From: Hyphomicrobium sp. MC1
GTDB taxonomy: Bacteria; Pseudomonadota; Alphaproteobacteria; Rhizobiales; Hyphomicrobiaceae
DNA: 64,000 nt
Assembly (NCBI RefSeq): GCF_000253295.1
Contig: NC_015717.1
Span: 186,001-250,000 of the forward strand
Direction: 5' to 3'
Shown here: positions 7,710-17,300 of the stretch, piece after piece
Position numbering within the stretch: position 1 is the first letter of the stretch
How the letters are laid out: the number at the start of each line of letters is the position of its first letter
Translations under genes and position numbers: made by a program
The notes under the pieces: generated by a model
What the model was told of the DNA's origin: nothing
Database searches by the model: none
What the model saw: only the letters and a program-made list of their open reading frames with translations

Positions 7710-9676
7710 CACAGGGGGTCCTTCATTCCGCGATGTCTTTGCGCAAATCCTCTGAGCAGGCGATCGGCGACAACGCCGATGGCTGCGATGCCGAAGCCAG
7801 CTGTCAGCGCTTGGCCGGGATTGGCATGTGAAATGGCGAGGATGGTTTCGTGTCCGAGATCGGTCGTGCCAATCAAGGCGGTGACAACGACTGTCGCGAG
7901 AGCCATCAGCATCGATTGGCTGACGCCCAGAAGGAATTGCGGGAGGGCCGCTGGCAGTTCGATCGTCCAAAGCAGCTGCCACGGACTACAACCAACCTGA
8001 CGTCCGACTTCGCGCAACTCCGAGGGGACGCTGCGGAAAGCCGCTTCGGTGTACCGTATGATCGGACAGATCGCGAAGCAGACGATCGCAAAGATCGACG
8101 GCACATCACCCGATCCGAACAGCATGACCGCCGGGATCAGATAGATGAAGGGCGGCATTGTCTGCATCGTGTCGACGATGGGCAGGACGGCTTTTGCGGC
8201 ACGCGCCGAGCGTCCCGCTATGACGCCGAGAGGCGCGCCGATCAGAATCGACAACAGGACTCCGGCTGCGCACAGATAGAAGGTCTGAATCGCTCGGTCC
8301 CAAAGGCCGCTGACCGCTAGGAAAGCCGTTAACGATCCAAGAAATGCTGCTTGCCGCCACCCTCCGGTGCGCCATGCTCCTGCGATGACAAGAAGAACAA
8401 CGAAGCTCCACGGCAGCGACAGCAGCGCCGCACGTACAGGCATTAGGATATCGAGAAGCAGAAACGTCTTGAGTGCGTCGAGCGGGCCGTAAATCAATCC
8501 GACGACGTTATCGACGATATTATCGACGTAGCGCGCCGTCGAGATCGTCCAGCTTTCGGGATAGTGCGCGAGCGGCGGGTAGACGAATGATATTAGTGTC
8601 GGAACAAGCAGGCACAGACCGATAACGATCCAGAATGATCGCCGCGATGTTTCCTCGCGCCGATGCTTGCGATTGCTGATGGCTTGGAGATAGCGATCGA
8701 TGAGGATGGCCATGAGTGTGATGCCGGTACCCGCAACGAGACCGGCACCGAGCGCTAGGCGTTGAAGCGCGAGAAGGACATCGTTACCGATACCGCCTGC
8801 TCCGATCAGTGCAGCAAGAATGACCGTCGAGAACGATAGCATGACGACCTGATTGACGCCGAGTTGCAACCTCGGCCACGCTGTCGGCACCAGGACTTTC
8901 CATAGAAACTGCGAGCGGCTGCAGCCGAGCGAACGGCCGAGTTCGCCAACGCGCGCTTCCGCTTCCTCTAAGCCGAGCGCGGTGCTACGCACCATCGGAG
9001 GCGCCCCAAAGATGACGATCGCGATGATCGCCGGTGCACCACCGAGGCCGAAGAAAATGATGAGCGGCACGAGATAGGAGAAAATCGGGATCGTCTGCGC
9101 CTGATCGAGCAGGAACAGGATGGTCGCACGGCGCGACGGATGTCGATAAAGATAAAGGCCGCCGAGAAATCCGAGGGCGATGCCAAGCGGGACAGCGACG
9201 ATCATCTGGCTGAGCGTCACCATCATGCTGTCCCACAGCCCGAATAGAAGCAGGAACGCGCACGTGATCGCGGCGAGGGCAGCAAGTCCGAACCCGCGAG
9301 CGTGATAACAAACGACAGTCGCGGCGAATGTTACGCCAAGCCAGGAAAGCGGTGGCAGGATTTGGACGGCTTGATCGCCGTATCCACGGCTCACGCCGGT
9401 CTGCAGCACTGCCTGAAGCAGAGAAATCGGGGCATTGAGAAGCGGAACCGACCATCTGAAGATGGATTGAACGGAAATTCCGAGCGCAATCGGAGCAGAG
9501 AGTGCGTTGAAGACCGCATTGATCATCCGGTCGAACGGAATGATCCACGCTTCAGGCCAGGAAGCGAGCGCTGTAAAAGCCCAAGACAAGGGAATAGCCG
9601 CAAACGCAGCGACAATAACGATCTTGGACACGAGTGAGAGATACGCGCGCAATTTTGCGCGCGTATCCGTGCCCAT
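7709..9676 (-). CDS. ABC transporter permease, two ProW-type domains fused
   Basis: 655 residues containing two copies of the binding-protein-dependent permease domain. Each has an EAA-type coupling loop: GLEEAEARVGELGRSLGCS at about residue 245, and a second of the form SELREVGRQVGCSPWQLLW near residue 575. ProW of enterobacteria has a single such domain, so this is a tandem fusion that can form the whole membrane channel alone. I placed the start at ATG 9676 rather than 9718 because GGGGGTAGGA precedes it and the gene then begins 20 bases after the binding-protein stop instead of overlapping it. Confidence 0.88.
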   Translation of the reverse strand: MGTDTRAKLRAYLSLVSKIVIVAAFAAIPLSWAFTALASWPEAWIIPFDRMINAVFNALSAPIALGISVQSIFRWSVPLLNAPISLLQAVLQTGVSRGYGDQAVQILPPLSWLGVTFAATVVCYHARGFGLAALAAITCAFLLLFGLWDSMMVTLSQMIVAVPLGIALGFLGGLYLYRHPSRRATILFLLDQAQTIPIFSYLVPLIIFFGLGGAPAIIAIVIFGAPPMVRSTALGLEEAEARVGELGRSLGCSRSQFLWKVLVPTAWPRLQLGVNQVVMLSFSTVILAALIGAGGIGNDVLLALQRLALGAGLVAGTGITLMAILIDRYLQAISNRKHRREETSRRSFWIVIGLCLLVPTLISFVYPPLAHYPESWTISTARYVDNIVDNVVGLIYGPLDALKTFLLLDILMPVRAALLSLPWSFVVLLVIAGAWRTGGWRQAAFLGSLTAFLAVSGLWDRAIQTFYLCAAGVLLSILIGAPLGVIAGRSARAAKAVLPIVDTMQTMPPFIYLIPAVMLFGSGDVPSIFAIVCFAICPIIRYTEAAFRSVPSELREVGRQVGCSPWQLLWTIELPAALPQFLLGVSQSMLMALATVVVTALIGTTDLGHETILAISHANPGQALTAGFGIAAIGVVADRLLRGFAQRHRGMKDPL

Positions 9677-9696
9677 TCCTACCCCCGTCAGAATGG

Positions 9697-10641
9697 TCAC
9701 TGCGTCCACTTCGACCACCGGTCCTTGTTCGCGGCGATCCAGCCATCGACGACAGTATCAAGAGGTTTGCCTTCGTTGGCGATCTCGCCGGTCAGGTGAC
9801 CGTATTCATCGTTGGTCATCGTGAACGACTTCATCAGAGCATAGGCTTTTGGCCATTTCTTCTCAGCATCTGCGTTTGCAAACTTGACGATAGGAGCGGC
9901 TTTCTTCTCGCAGCCAAACCCCTTCTTGGGGCAATCATCGGTGTAGGGCGGCAGATCGACAAACTCGCCCTTGTACGCAAGCGGCGCCCAATGCGGCGTG
10001 TAGAGCCAAGCGAGAATTGGTTGCTTGCGCTGGTATGCGGCTTTCACTTGCGCGAGCAGAGCTGCCTCGGAACCGGCGTGAACGATCTGAAAATTCAGGC
10101 CGAGTGTTTTGATCCGTTCATCATCGTTTCCGCCCCAATCTTCCGGGTTGAGAAGCAGGCGGCCTTTGTCACCGGTCTCAGGCGTTGCGAAAAGCTTGGC
10201 GCACGCGTTGAGCGCCTTCCAGTCTGGTAGGCCAGGGCATTTGGCTTTGACATATTCGGGGTACCAATAGCGATCCCAGCCAACGAGTCCCGTCGGGCCG
10301 ATTTCGACTGTTTTCCCGGTTTTAAGGGATGCTTCGGCCATGTCGGCCTCGGACGACATCCAGATTTCGGTGACGAACGTAACGTCGCCCGTTTGCAGTC
10401 CGGTGAAAACCGCAGTCGCGTCTACCGGAACGACCTTAACGTTGTAGCCCATCTTTTCGAGCAGCTTCTTCACGATGTTGCTCGTGATCGTGCTCCCGGT
10501 CCAATCCTGCTGACCAATGACGATCGGGTCGGTGGATTCGGGACCGGCGTTGGCGATTGAACTTCCGGCGAAGCAGCTTGCCACCATGGCGATGGCCGCC
10601 ACGCCCCCGCGCATGCGGCGAACGACATCTAAGAACGACAT
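9697..10641 (-). CDS. ABC transporter substrate-binding protein, OpuAC/ProX family
   Basis: 314 residues with a Sec signal peptide (basic N-terminus, hydrophobic core, cleavage near SSIANA-GPES), then the OpuAC domain (VIGQQDWTGSTI, TEIWMSS, GPTGLVGWDRYWYPEY). Aromatic residues such as the two Trp in WDRYWYP and LAWLYTPHW fit a cation-pi box for a quaternary ammonium ligand. AGGAGA precedes the ATG by nine bases. It is the first of three transporter genes. Because the neighbours degrade pyridine carboxylates, trigonelline (N-methylnicotinate, itself a betaine) is a ligand worth testing alongside choline and carnitine. That is inference. Confidence 0.9.
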   Translation of the reverse strand: MSFLDVVRRMRGGVAAIAMVASCFAGSSIANAGPESTDPIVIGQQDWTGSTITSNIVKKLLEKMGYNVKVVPVDATAVFTGLQTGDVTFVTEIWMSSEADMAEASLKTGKTVEIGPTGLVGWDRYWYPEYVKAKCPGLPDWKALNACAKLFATPETGDKGRLLLNPEDWGGNDDERIKTLGLNFQIVHAGSEAALLAQVKAAYQRKQPILAWLYTPHWAPLAYKGEFVDLPPYTDDCPKKGFGCEKKAAPIVKFANADAEKKWPKAYALMKSFTMTNDEYGHLTGEIANEGKPLDTVVDGWIAANKDRWSKWTQ

Positions 10642-10693
10642 TTTCCGTGTGTCTCCTGTTTAGTTGCGAAGATCTCAGGCGTGCCCCATCGTT

Positions 10694-10720
10694 CCCGCTC
10701 AGGTCATATTCCTGAGCGGG
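10694..10720. other. Perfect 10-bp hairpin between the aldehyde dehydrogenase and the binding-protein gene
   Basis: CCCGCTCAGG at 10694-10703 pairs with CCTGAGCGGG at 10711-10720 around a 7-base loop. On the minus strand, the direction of both flanking genes, no T-run follows, so it is more likely an mRNA processing or stability element than a terminator. On the plus strand it is followed by a partly T-rich tail. Confidence 0.55.
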
Positions 10721-10750
10721 CGGTTTTCGTTTCTCAGCTGTGCGTGCGTT

Positions 10751-12250
10751 TTAGAGCACGGCGCAGACGGACTTCACTTCAGTGAATGTGCGGATGGCTT
10801 CGGAGCCTTCTTCGCGGCCCCAACCGGACTGCTTGAAGCCGCCGAAAGGAAGCGCCGGGTCGTAGAAATTGTGCGCATTGATCCACACGCTACCGGCCTT
10901 GATCCGTTTCGCCATCTTGTGCGCGACAGAGATGTCTCGCGTCCAAACGCTGGCGGCGAGGCCATAGATCGTGTTGTTCGCCTTAGCCGCAATCGCGTCG
11001 AGCTCATCATCGCTGAACGACTGAGCGCACAGCACCGGCCCGAAAATTTCCTCGCGCACGACCGACATGCTGTCCGTCGTGTTGGCGAGGATTGTCGGCT
11101 GCATGAAGAAGCCGGCGCTGCCGATGCGTTCTCCGCCTGTTACGACCTCGGCGCCTTCCTGCTTGCCTTGATCGAGGAAGCCCATGACCTTCTGAAGCTG
11201 CGCCGAAGAGATCATCGGGCCCATCGTCGTGTCGGGCTCAAGCCCGTGGCCGATCTTCAGTTTTTTGCTTTCCTCGGCGATGCCTTCGAGCACGCGATCG
11301 TGGATCGACTTGTGCACATAAAGCCTAGTGCCCGCCGTACAGACCTGGCCCTGATGGAAGAAGATCGCGCTGGCCAGACCCGGAATGGCCTTATCGAGAT
11401 CGGCATCCGGAAAGACGACCATAGGCGACTTGCCGCCGAGTTCTAGCGTTACACGTTTGAGGTTGCCCGTTGCGGCTTGCGCGATTTTTCTGCCCGTCGC
11501 GACGGAGCCAGTGAAGGCGACCTTGTCGACACCTTCATGTTCGACAAGCGCGGAGCCTGCAGGCGAACCATATCCGGTCACAACGTTGATGACGCCGGGC
11601 GGGAAGCCGACCTCTTCCGCGATCTCGGCGAACCGCAGTGTGCTCAGAGGCGTCAGCTCAGATGGCTTGACGACGCACGTGCAGCCGACAGCAAGAAGCG
11701 GCGCGAGCTTATAGGCGGTCAGAACCAGCGGGAAGTTCCACGGCGTGATCGCAGCAACTACACCGACTGGCTCACGCTGCGTGAAGGCGTGATACTCGCC
11801 TGGAGCCGAGAGCGAAACAGTCTCGCCTGAGGCCTTTCCTGCCCACCCTGCCATATAGTGATAGATATTGGCGGTCAGGCCGACGTCGACATATTTCGCA
11901 TAGGCGAGCGGCTTGCCGCAGTCGATGGCTTCGATTTCCGCCAATTCATCGCCAAGCTCTTCAAGCCTGCGCGCGAGCTTGCTGATCAGCTTACCGCGTT
12001 CGAGACCGGGCATATTGGCCCACACGCCGCTTTCGAAAGCCTTCCGAGCGGCTGCGACGGCCTTATCAATATCGGCGGCAACCGCGGCCGTCGCGCTGCT
12101 GATAACGTTTCCCGTTCCGGGATCGACGACGTCGATCCTTTCGCCCGAAACGCCTTCCGTCCACGCGCCGTCGATATAGAGTTTGTGCTTGCGCGCGAAG
12201 AACTCTTGGGTCTTGGCCGACGGAGTGGGTATCGTGACATTGATATTCAT
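10751..12250 (-). CDS. NAD(P)-dependent aldehyde dehydrogenase (betaine-aldehyde-dehydrogenase-like)
   Basis: 499 residues, the full length for the superfamily. Visible are AAITPWNFPLVL (cofactor binding), the catalytic Glu in LELGGKSP, the catalytic Cys in GQVCTAGTRLY, EEIFGPVL and the C-terminal PFGGFKQSGWGREEG. It oxidises an aldehyde to an acid. Pairing with a GMC dehydrogenase 23 bases upstream and a betaine-type ABC transporter downstream resembles choline-to-betaine oxidation (BetA/BetB). The sequence alone does not exclude another alcohol/aldehyde pair. AAAGGAAC precedes the ATG. No BetI-type repressor lies next to it. Confidence 0.88.
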   Translation of the reverse strand: MNINVTIPTPSAKTQEFFARKHKLYIDGAWTEGVSGERIDVVDPGTGNVISSATAAVAADIDKAVAAARKAFESGVWANMPGLERGKLISKLARRLEELGDELAEIEAIDCGKPLAYAKYVDVGLTANIYHYMAGWAGKASGETVSLSAPGEYHAFTQREPVGVVAAITPWNFPLVLTAYKLAPLLAVGCTCVVKPSELTPLSTLRFAEIAEEVGFPPGVINVVTGYGSPAGSALVEHEGVDKVAFTGSVATGRKIAQAATGNLKRVTLELGGKSPMVVFPDADLDKAIPGLASAIFFHQGQVCTAGTRLYVHKSIHDRVLEGIAEESKKLKIGHGLEPDTTMGPMISSAQLQKVMGFLDQGKQEGAEVVTGGERIGSAGFFMQPTILANTTDSMSVVREEIFGPVLCAQSFSDDELDAIAAKANNTIYGLAASVWTRDISVAHKMAKRIKAGSVWINAHNFYDPALPFGGFKQSGWGREEGSEAIRTFTEVKSVCAVL

Positions 12251-12273
12251 GGCGGCGTTCCTTTGAGTGCCTC

Positions 12274-13914
12274 TCAGGCTGCGGCGGCGGATTTTGAGCT
12301 GGAGAAATTGTATGCGGCAGCGATGATCTCGGCTGCGCGTTCGCCGATGATGACCGTCGGCGCCATGGTGTTTCCTGTCGAGATTGCCGGCATGATCGAC
12401 GCATCGGCAATGCGCAGACCTTCGATGCCGTAGACTTTGAGATTGCCGTCAACGACCGACATCGCATCCCGTCCCATCTTTGCCGTGCAGCTCTCGTGGA
12501 AGTAGGTGCCGGCGGCATTGCGGACGAAGTTCTCCATGTCTGCGCCCTTGAGATCGCCCGGCATGCATTCGCGCTTGCGGTACGGCGCGCAGAATTCCGA
12601 ATTGCCGATATCGCGGCACATCTCAACGCAGCGAACCATCGCCTTCATATCGGTATCTGTGCTGAGGAAGTTCGCGAAGATGAGAGGTGCGTCGAACGGA
12701 TTGGAACTTGCGAGCTTGATCTCGCCGCGGCTGTCGGGACGCGCCAGGCCAGGAGCAAGCGTCCATGCCGATGCCGGTCCGATGGGCAAGTCGAAATCCT
12801 TCGCCGTCACTTCGCTGCCGAACGGCGTCTCTTCCAGAACCGGCATGAGGTCCGGTGTCTTGAGACCCGAATGCGATTTCGCATAAAAGACGAATTCAGC
12901 AGCGTTGTTCCGCGGCGGCTCGGGCACGATGTATTCCCAGCAGCAACCTGCAAGCAGGATGTGATCCTGGAAATTCTTGCCGACGCCCGGTAGGTGCTGA
13001 CGAACGTCGATGTTGTGCCGTTTCAGTTCGGCTTCATCACCGATGCCGGAGAGCATCAGTATTTTAGGCGTGTTGATCGCGCCAAGCGACAGCACGACTT
13101 CTTTGTCTGCCGAAACCGTGAAGCTCTGTCCGCGACGGACGAAATTCACGCCCGTAACGCGTTTTCCGATGAACGTCAGGCCCGTGATTTCCGCGCACAT
13201 CAGGATGTGAAGATTGGGGCGATCCATATACGGGTGAAGGTAGGTCGCCGACATCGAAACACGCTGATTGCCGTTTTGAACAAGGACGTTCGGCAGGCCG
13301 CAACCGCCGTCACCTTCCATCGCTTCGCCGTTGATGTCTTCGACGAAGGGAATACCGATTGCCTCGGCGCCTTTGATAAGACCTGCAACCAACGGAATGG
13401 GATCTTCAGGTTGGAGAATGTTGAGCAGGCCATCGGTACCGCGGCGCTTCGCGTCAGCGGGGCCATTCCATTTTTCAATACGGCGGTAGATCGCCAGGAT
13501 GGATTCATAATTCCAGTCTTGGTCGCCCGCTTCTTCCGCCCAGAATTCAAAGTCGTGCTTGTGCCCGCGCGCCCAGACCGATCCATTGATCGACGAGCCG
13601 CCGCCCAACAGCTTGCCCATCGGAAGCAACGGGGTGCGCCCGTTGACAGTCGGCGAGGGTTGCGCCTTGAAGCCCCAATCGCGTTCGGTGCCGATGTTCC
13701 ACATCCATTGCGTAGAATCGATGACCGACGGCACCCGATCGCTGCCGCCCGCTTCAAGCAGCAGGACATTGACGTTCGGATTTTCAGCGAGACGCCGTGC
13801 GACAACGCACCCAGCCGATCCGCCGCCGCAGACGATAAAGTCGTAAGACGATCTGATCGTCTCCGTCATGATCTCGCGGTCGGGAGAAAGTGCGGAAAGG
13901 GGTGAGGATGTCAT
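12274..13914 (-). CDS. GMC-family oxidoreductase (choline-dehydrogenase-like)
   Basis: FAD-dependent GMC oxidoreductase of about 546 residues. The N-terminal FAD motif is CGGGSAGCVVARRL. LLGGGSSINGSVWARG, LSLGAINTPKILMLSGIG and the C-terminal HESCTAKMG and IADASIMP segments are all family signatures. It takes an alcohol to an aldehyde and passes electrons to the respiratory chain or oxygen. Start choice is uncertain: ATG 13914 and ATG 13869 are both plausible, and the latter begins only a few residues before the FAD strand. It is the first gene of a minus-strand unit with the aldehyde dehydrogenase and transporter. A GTGTACGCT motif like those at the nic promoters lies upstream at 14141. Confidence 0.87.
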   Translation of the reverse strand: MTSSPLSALSPDREIMTETIRSSYDFIVCGGGSAGCVVARRLAENPNVNVLLLEAGGSDRVPSVIDSTQWMWNIGTERDWGFKAQPSPTVNGRTPLLPMGKLLGGGSSINGSVWARGHKHDFEFWAEEAGDQDWNYESILAIYRRIEKWNGPADAKRRGTDGLLNILQPEDPIPLVAGLIKGAEAIGIPFVEDINGEAMEGDGGCGLPNVLVQNGNQRVSMSATYLHPYMDRPNLHILMCAEITGLTFIGKRVTGVNFVRRGQSFTVSADKEVVLSLGAINTPKILMLSGIGDEAELKRHNIDVRQHLPGVGKNFQDHILLAGCCWEYIVPEPPRNNAAEFVFYAKSHSGLKTPDLMPVLEETPFGSEVTAKDFDLPIGPASAWTLAPGLARPDSRGEIKLASSNPFDAPLIFANFLSTDTDMKAMVRCVEMCRDIGNSEFCAPYRKRECMPGDLKGADMENFVRNAAGTYFHESCTAKMGRDAMSVVDGNLKVYGIEGLRIADASIMPAISTGNTMAPTVIIGERAAEIIAAAYNFSSSKSAAAA

Positions 13915-14369
13915 GACAGGAGTTCCCGTTGGTGAGTTGGTCAGATTTTCGATATCGTTTCGGCGTCGCATGCGGGCGCCGTAATTTTCTTGTGGGCTGG
14001 GCGCTGTTTGAGCGCGTGGGAAGAGGTGATGCCGATGTCACATCGCTTCCGGACATATCCGGCGAAGTGAGCGATACGCAGCCCGTTTCGGCGATCAGAC
14101 AAGCTTTCGTCTCTCTTTCTCAAGACCAGGAATTTAGAGAGTGTACGCTATTTCTCTTGTTCTATATCTGACGCTAAAACTTCGTGCAATATAGGGCCCT
14201 GCTCAAATAAAATGCATTTGTGCAAGTAAATATTGCAAATGGTAGGGTAAATGACGGATTCGTAAGATGCCGTGGGTCACAACATATCCGTAAACAGAAC
14301 AAGCGTAGGCACTATACTGGCGCGATCTGCTGCGACGGAATGGGAAGACGCTACGTTATGAACGGAACT
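13915..14369. other. Intergenic control region of the GMC-ALDH-transporter unit
   Basis: No gene seen in these ~455 bases between the nicB stop and the GMC gene. The stretch is AT-richer than its neighbours around 14130-14260. It carries one half of the nic-type palindrome at 14141-14149. It must hold the promoter of the minus-strand GMC unit. Confidence 0.5.
14141..14149. promoter_or_regulatory. Candidate regulator site (nic-type motif) upstream of the GMC operon
   Basis: GTGTACGCT in AGAGTGTACGCTATT. It matches the right half of the perfect palindrome at 18572 and the motif at 18703. Its shared occurrence suggests, but does not prove, co-regulation of the transporter/GMC unit with the nic genes. 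Confidence 0.4.
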
Positions 14370-17300
14370 CTAATGCGTCGAAACTGCTCGGGCGGCGCCG
14401 ATGGCTTCGGGCAAATCGCTCCATGCGGCTTTCGATGGCGCAAAACGGGCACGCAAATATGCCAATAGCTCGGCAAGCTGCTCATCGTCGAGCACGGTTT
14501 TGAAGGAGGGCATGGACATGATCTCCGTGCCCTTGCGTCCGACTTTTTGAGCGAGAATCTCGGGCGCATCGACGCCATTCAATATCGCCTGCAGGACGTT
14601 GTTCGGCTTGTCGGTGTGCAGGTTGCTATTGAGAAACAACGGCGCGAGGATCTCATCCTGCGTGTGGCAGGAGGCGCAGGCGCCCTTGAAAAGACGCTCG
14701 CCGCGTGGAGCGATAAGCGCGGCCTGAGCTTCGGCAGCAGAGCTAGCCGACGCTGCCGCTGCGATCTGGGCAGAGGCATCGGCATTTCCAGCCTCGGGCT
14801 TTTGCATGCTTGCGAGATAATGCGCCATCGCTCGTATGTCCTGGTCGGGAAGGGGGACAAGCGATGCGACGACGGGAGCCATCGGTCCGGCAGCGCTGCC
14901 ATGGTGGGGCGTGTGGCCGGAGCGCAGATAGTCGTAGAACGCTGCTTCCGTCCAGCGAACGGGTGAGCGCGCCTCGCCATTGAGCGCGGGTGCTTCCCAG
15001 CCATCGGCAAAGCCGCCTGATAAATGCGCTTTGCCGCCTGTTTCGGCCCCAAGAATATTTCGGGGCGAGTGGCACGCTGAGCAATGGCCGAGCGTTTCGA
15101 CAAGATACGCGCCGCGATTCCACTCTGTCGTTTCTGTGGAATCATAGGGGAAGGGCTTCGCATTTAGGAACAGCGCGTTCCATCCCGCCATTAGCCCTCG
15201 CACATTAAATGGAAAGCGGAGCTTTGTTTCGGGAGCTTTCGTTGAAACCGGGGCTTGCGTCATCAAGTAGGCGTAGAGCGCCTGCAGATCCGCCTCGCTG
15301 GTGCCTGCGAAGGACGTGTACGGGTGCGCCGGATAGAGATGATGGCCGTCGCGGCTGATGCCATCGCGCATCGCCTGTTCGAATGCCGGATAGGACCAGC
15401 TTCCGACGCCGTTTTTCTCATCCGGTGTGATGTTGGTCGCATAGATTGCGCCGAATGGCGTGTCGAGCCGGCGGCCGCCCGCGAATGCTTCGCCGTTGGG
15501 CCCGACATGACAAACGTTGCAAGCGCCTGCGGCTGCGGCGAGCCGCCCGCGCTCGATCGTTGCGGCGCTGTACGTTGTCAAATCGGGGCGAGGAATAGGG
15601 TCGATTGCCGGACGCCAGGGCGAGCCAATAGTAAGCAGACCCGCCGCGGCTGCTACGAAACTCGACAGTCCGATGTTTCGCAGCCACTTGAGCTTCTTTT
15701 TCGGTTGCGGCTCGGCGCGGAGCGGGGTTCCGCCGAGTGCCGCCAAGACCCGTTCCGGAGTAAGCGGCAGCTCGCGAAAGCGAACCCCTGTTGCATCGAA
15801 GACGGCATTGCAGATCGCCGCCGCGCTAGGGACGGACGCAGATTCTCCGACGCCAAGCGGCGGTTCCTCTGGCCGCGGGATCATCAGGACATCGATTTCC
15901 GGCACTTCAGGGAACGTGATGAGTGGATACCCACCCCACTCCTGGCTTTTGACGGCGGTCGATGAAAATTCGACCTGCTCCTTCAGCACACGACTGGTCG
16001 ACTGAATGATGTTGCCGTGAATTTGGTGGCGTACACCGGCGGGATTGATCATCATCCCGGAGTCTTGACCGCATATCACGCGTGTTACGGCGATCTCGCC
16101 GGTCTTGCGGTTGACGGCGACGTCGGCGACCCAGGCCGCCCATGCGGCTGCAGTGCCCGGAAATTTGCCATGGACGTAGACGGCATAAGCAAAGCCGCGG
16201 CCGTAAAGTAAATCGCCTTCTCCACCGAGCGTCTGCGGCTTCGTGTGCGGAACCCATTTCGCGCGTTCCGCTACGGCACGAACGAGGTCGATTGCACGAG
16301 GGTCCGTGAGATAGCGCAAACGATATTCGATCGGATCGACAGCCGCCGAAGTCGCAAGCTCGTCGATGAAGGACTCGTGCGCAAACGAATTCGGTAGCGC
16401 AGAAACGCCGCGAAACCATGACGCGCGCGCGATGGGCGGCATGTCGTGAACGGTGACGCGCAGGTTGCTGTAAGCGTAGGGCGGGATCGCCGTTCGATCG
16501 CCCATCTGCACCGTATCGGCGACCGCCGCGACCTTGCCCGTCAACAGCAGCGATAGCGTCGGGGAAAGATTGGAGGGATAGCGCGTTTCGAAGTCGTAGG
16601 CGGCCGGACCGCCTTCGAGATCAAGGCCGCCCCTGACGTCGATGACCTGCGCGGCGCCTTTCGGCTCCCATGCGTGTTCTTGCTCGCGTGTCAGCTGTAC
16701 GCGAACCGGTTTGCCAACCGCACGCGATAACAGGGCCGCATCGGCCGTGACGTCGTCGGCGCAATTGCGGCCGTAGCAACCGGCGGCCTCTAGGCGCTCG
16801 ACCGTGATGCGATCTTCGGGCATGTCGAGCAGAAGGCTCAGATCCCGCCGCATTGGAAAAGGGTTCTGCGTCCCAGACCAGACGGTCAACGCATCATCGC
16901 GATAATCGGCGACGGCGCAGGAAGGGCCGATAGAACCGTGCATCTGATAGGGCCAGACGTAGGTCCGATTCATCGGTTCCGTCGCGCCTTCGAGGGCTTG
17001 ATCGACATTGCCGCGATCCGCCAATTTGCGCGGCGTTGCGGGATTTGCGCGAAGCGCATTCTCGGGAAAGTTTAAATCCGGCTGGCCGGGCGGCGAATGC
17101 CACACGGTTTTGAGCTGAGCGGCAGCCAACGCCGCGTTCTCTTCGCGTGTCGCGACGATGCCGACGAAATCTCCGATGATGATGACCGAGACGATGCCCG
17201 GAATATGAGCGATCGAATTTCTATCGACGGAAATCAGGCTTCGCCCGACATGCTCTCCATGGTCAAACCCGCCGTAAGGCGGACGCACGACGCGGCCGTG

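Noticed and set aside
10694..10720. Terminator for the aldehyde dehydrogenase
   Set aside because: On the minus strand no T-run follows the stem, so it is listed as a hairpin of unknown role.
12994..13905. 303-codon frame antisense to the GMC oxidoreductase
   Set aside because: No domain or start signal; shadow of a gene with full GMC signatures.
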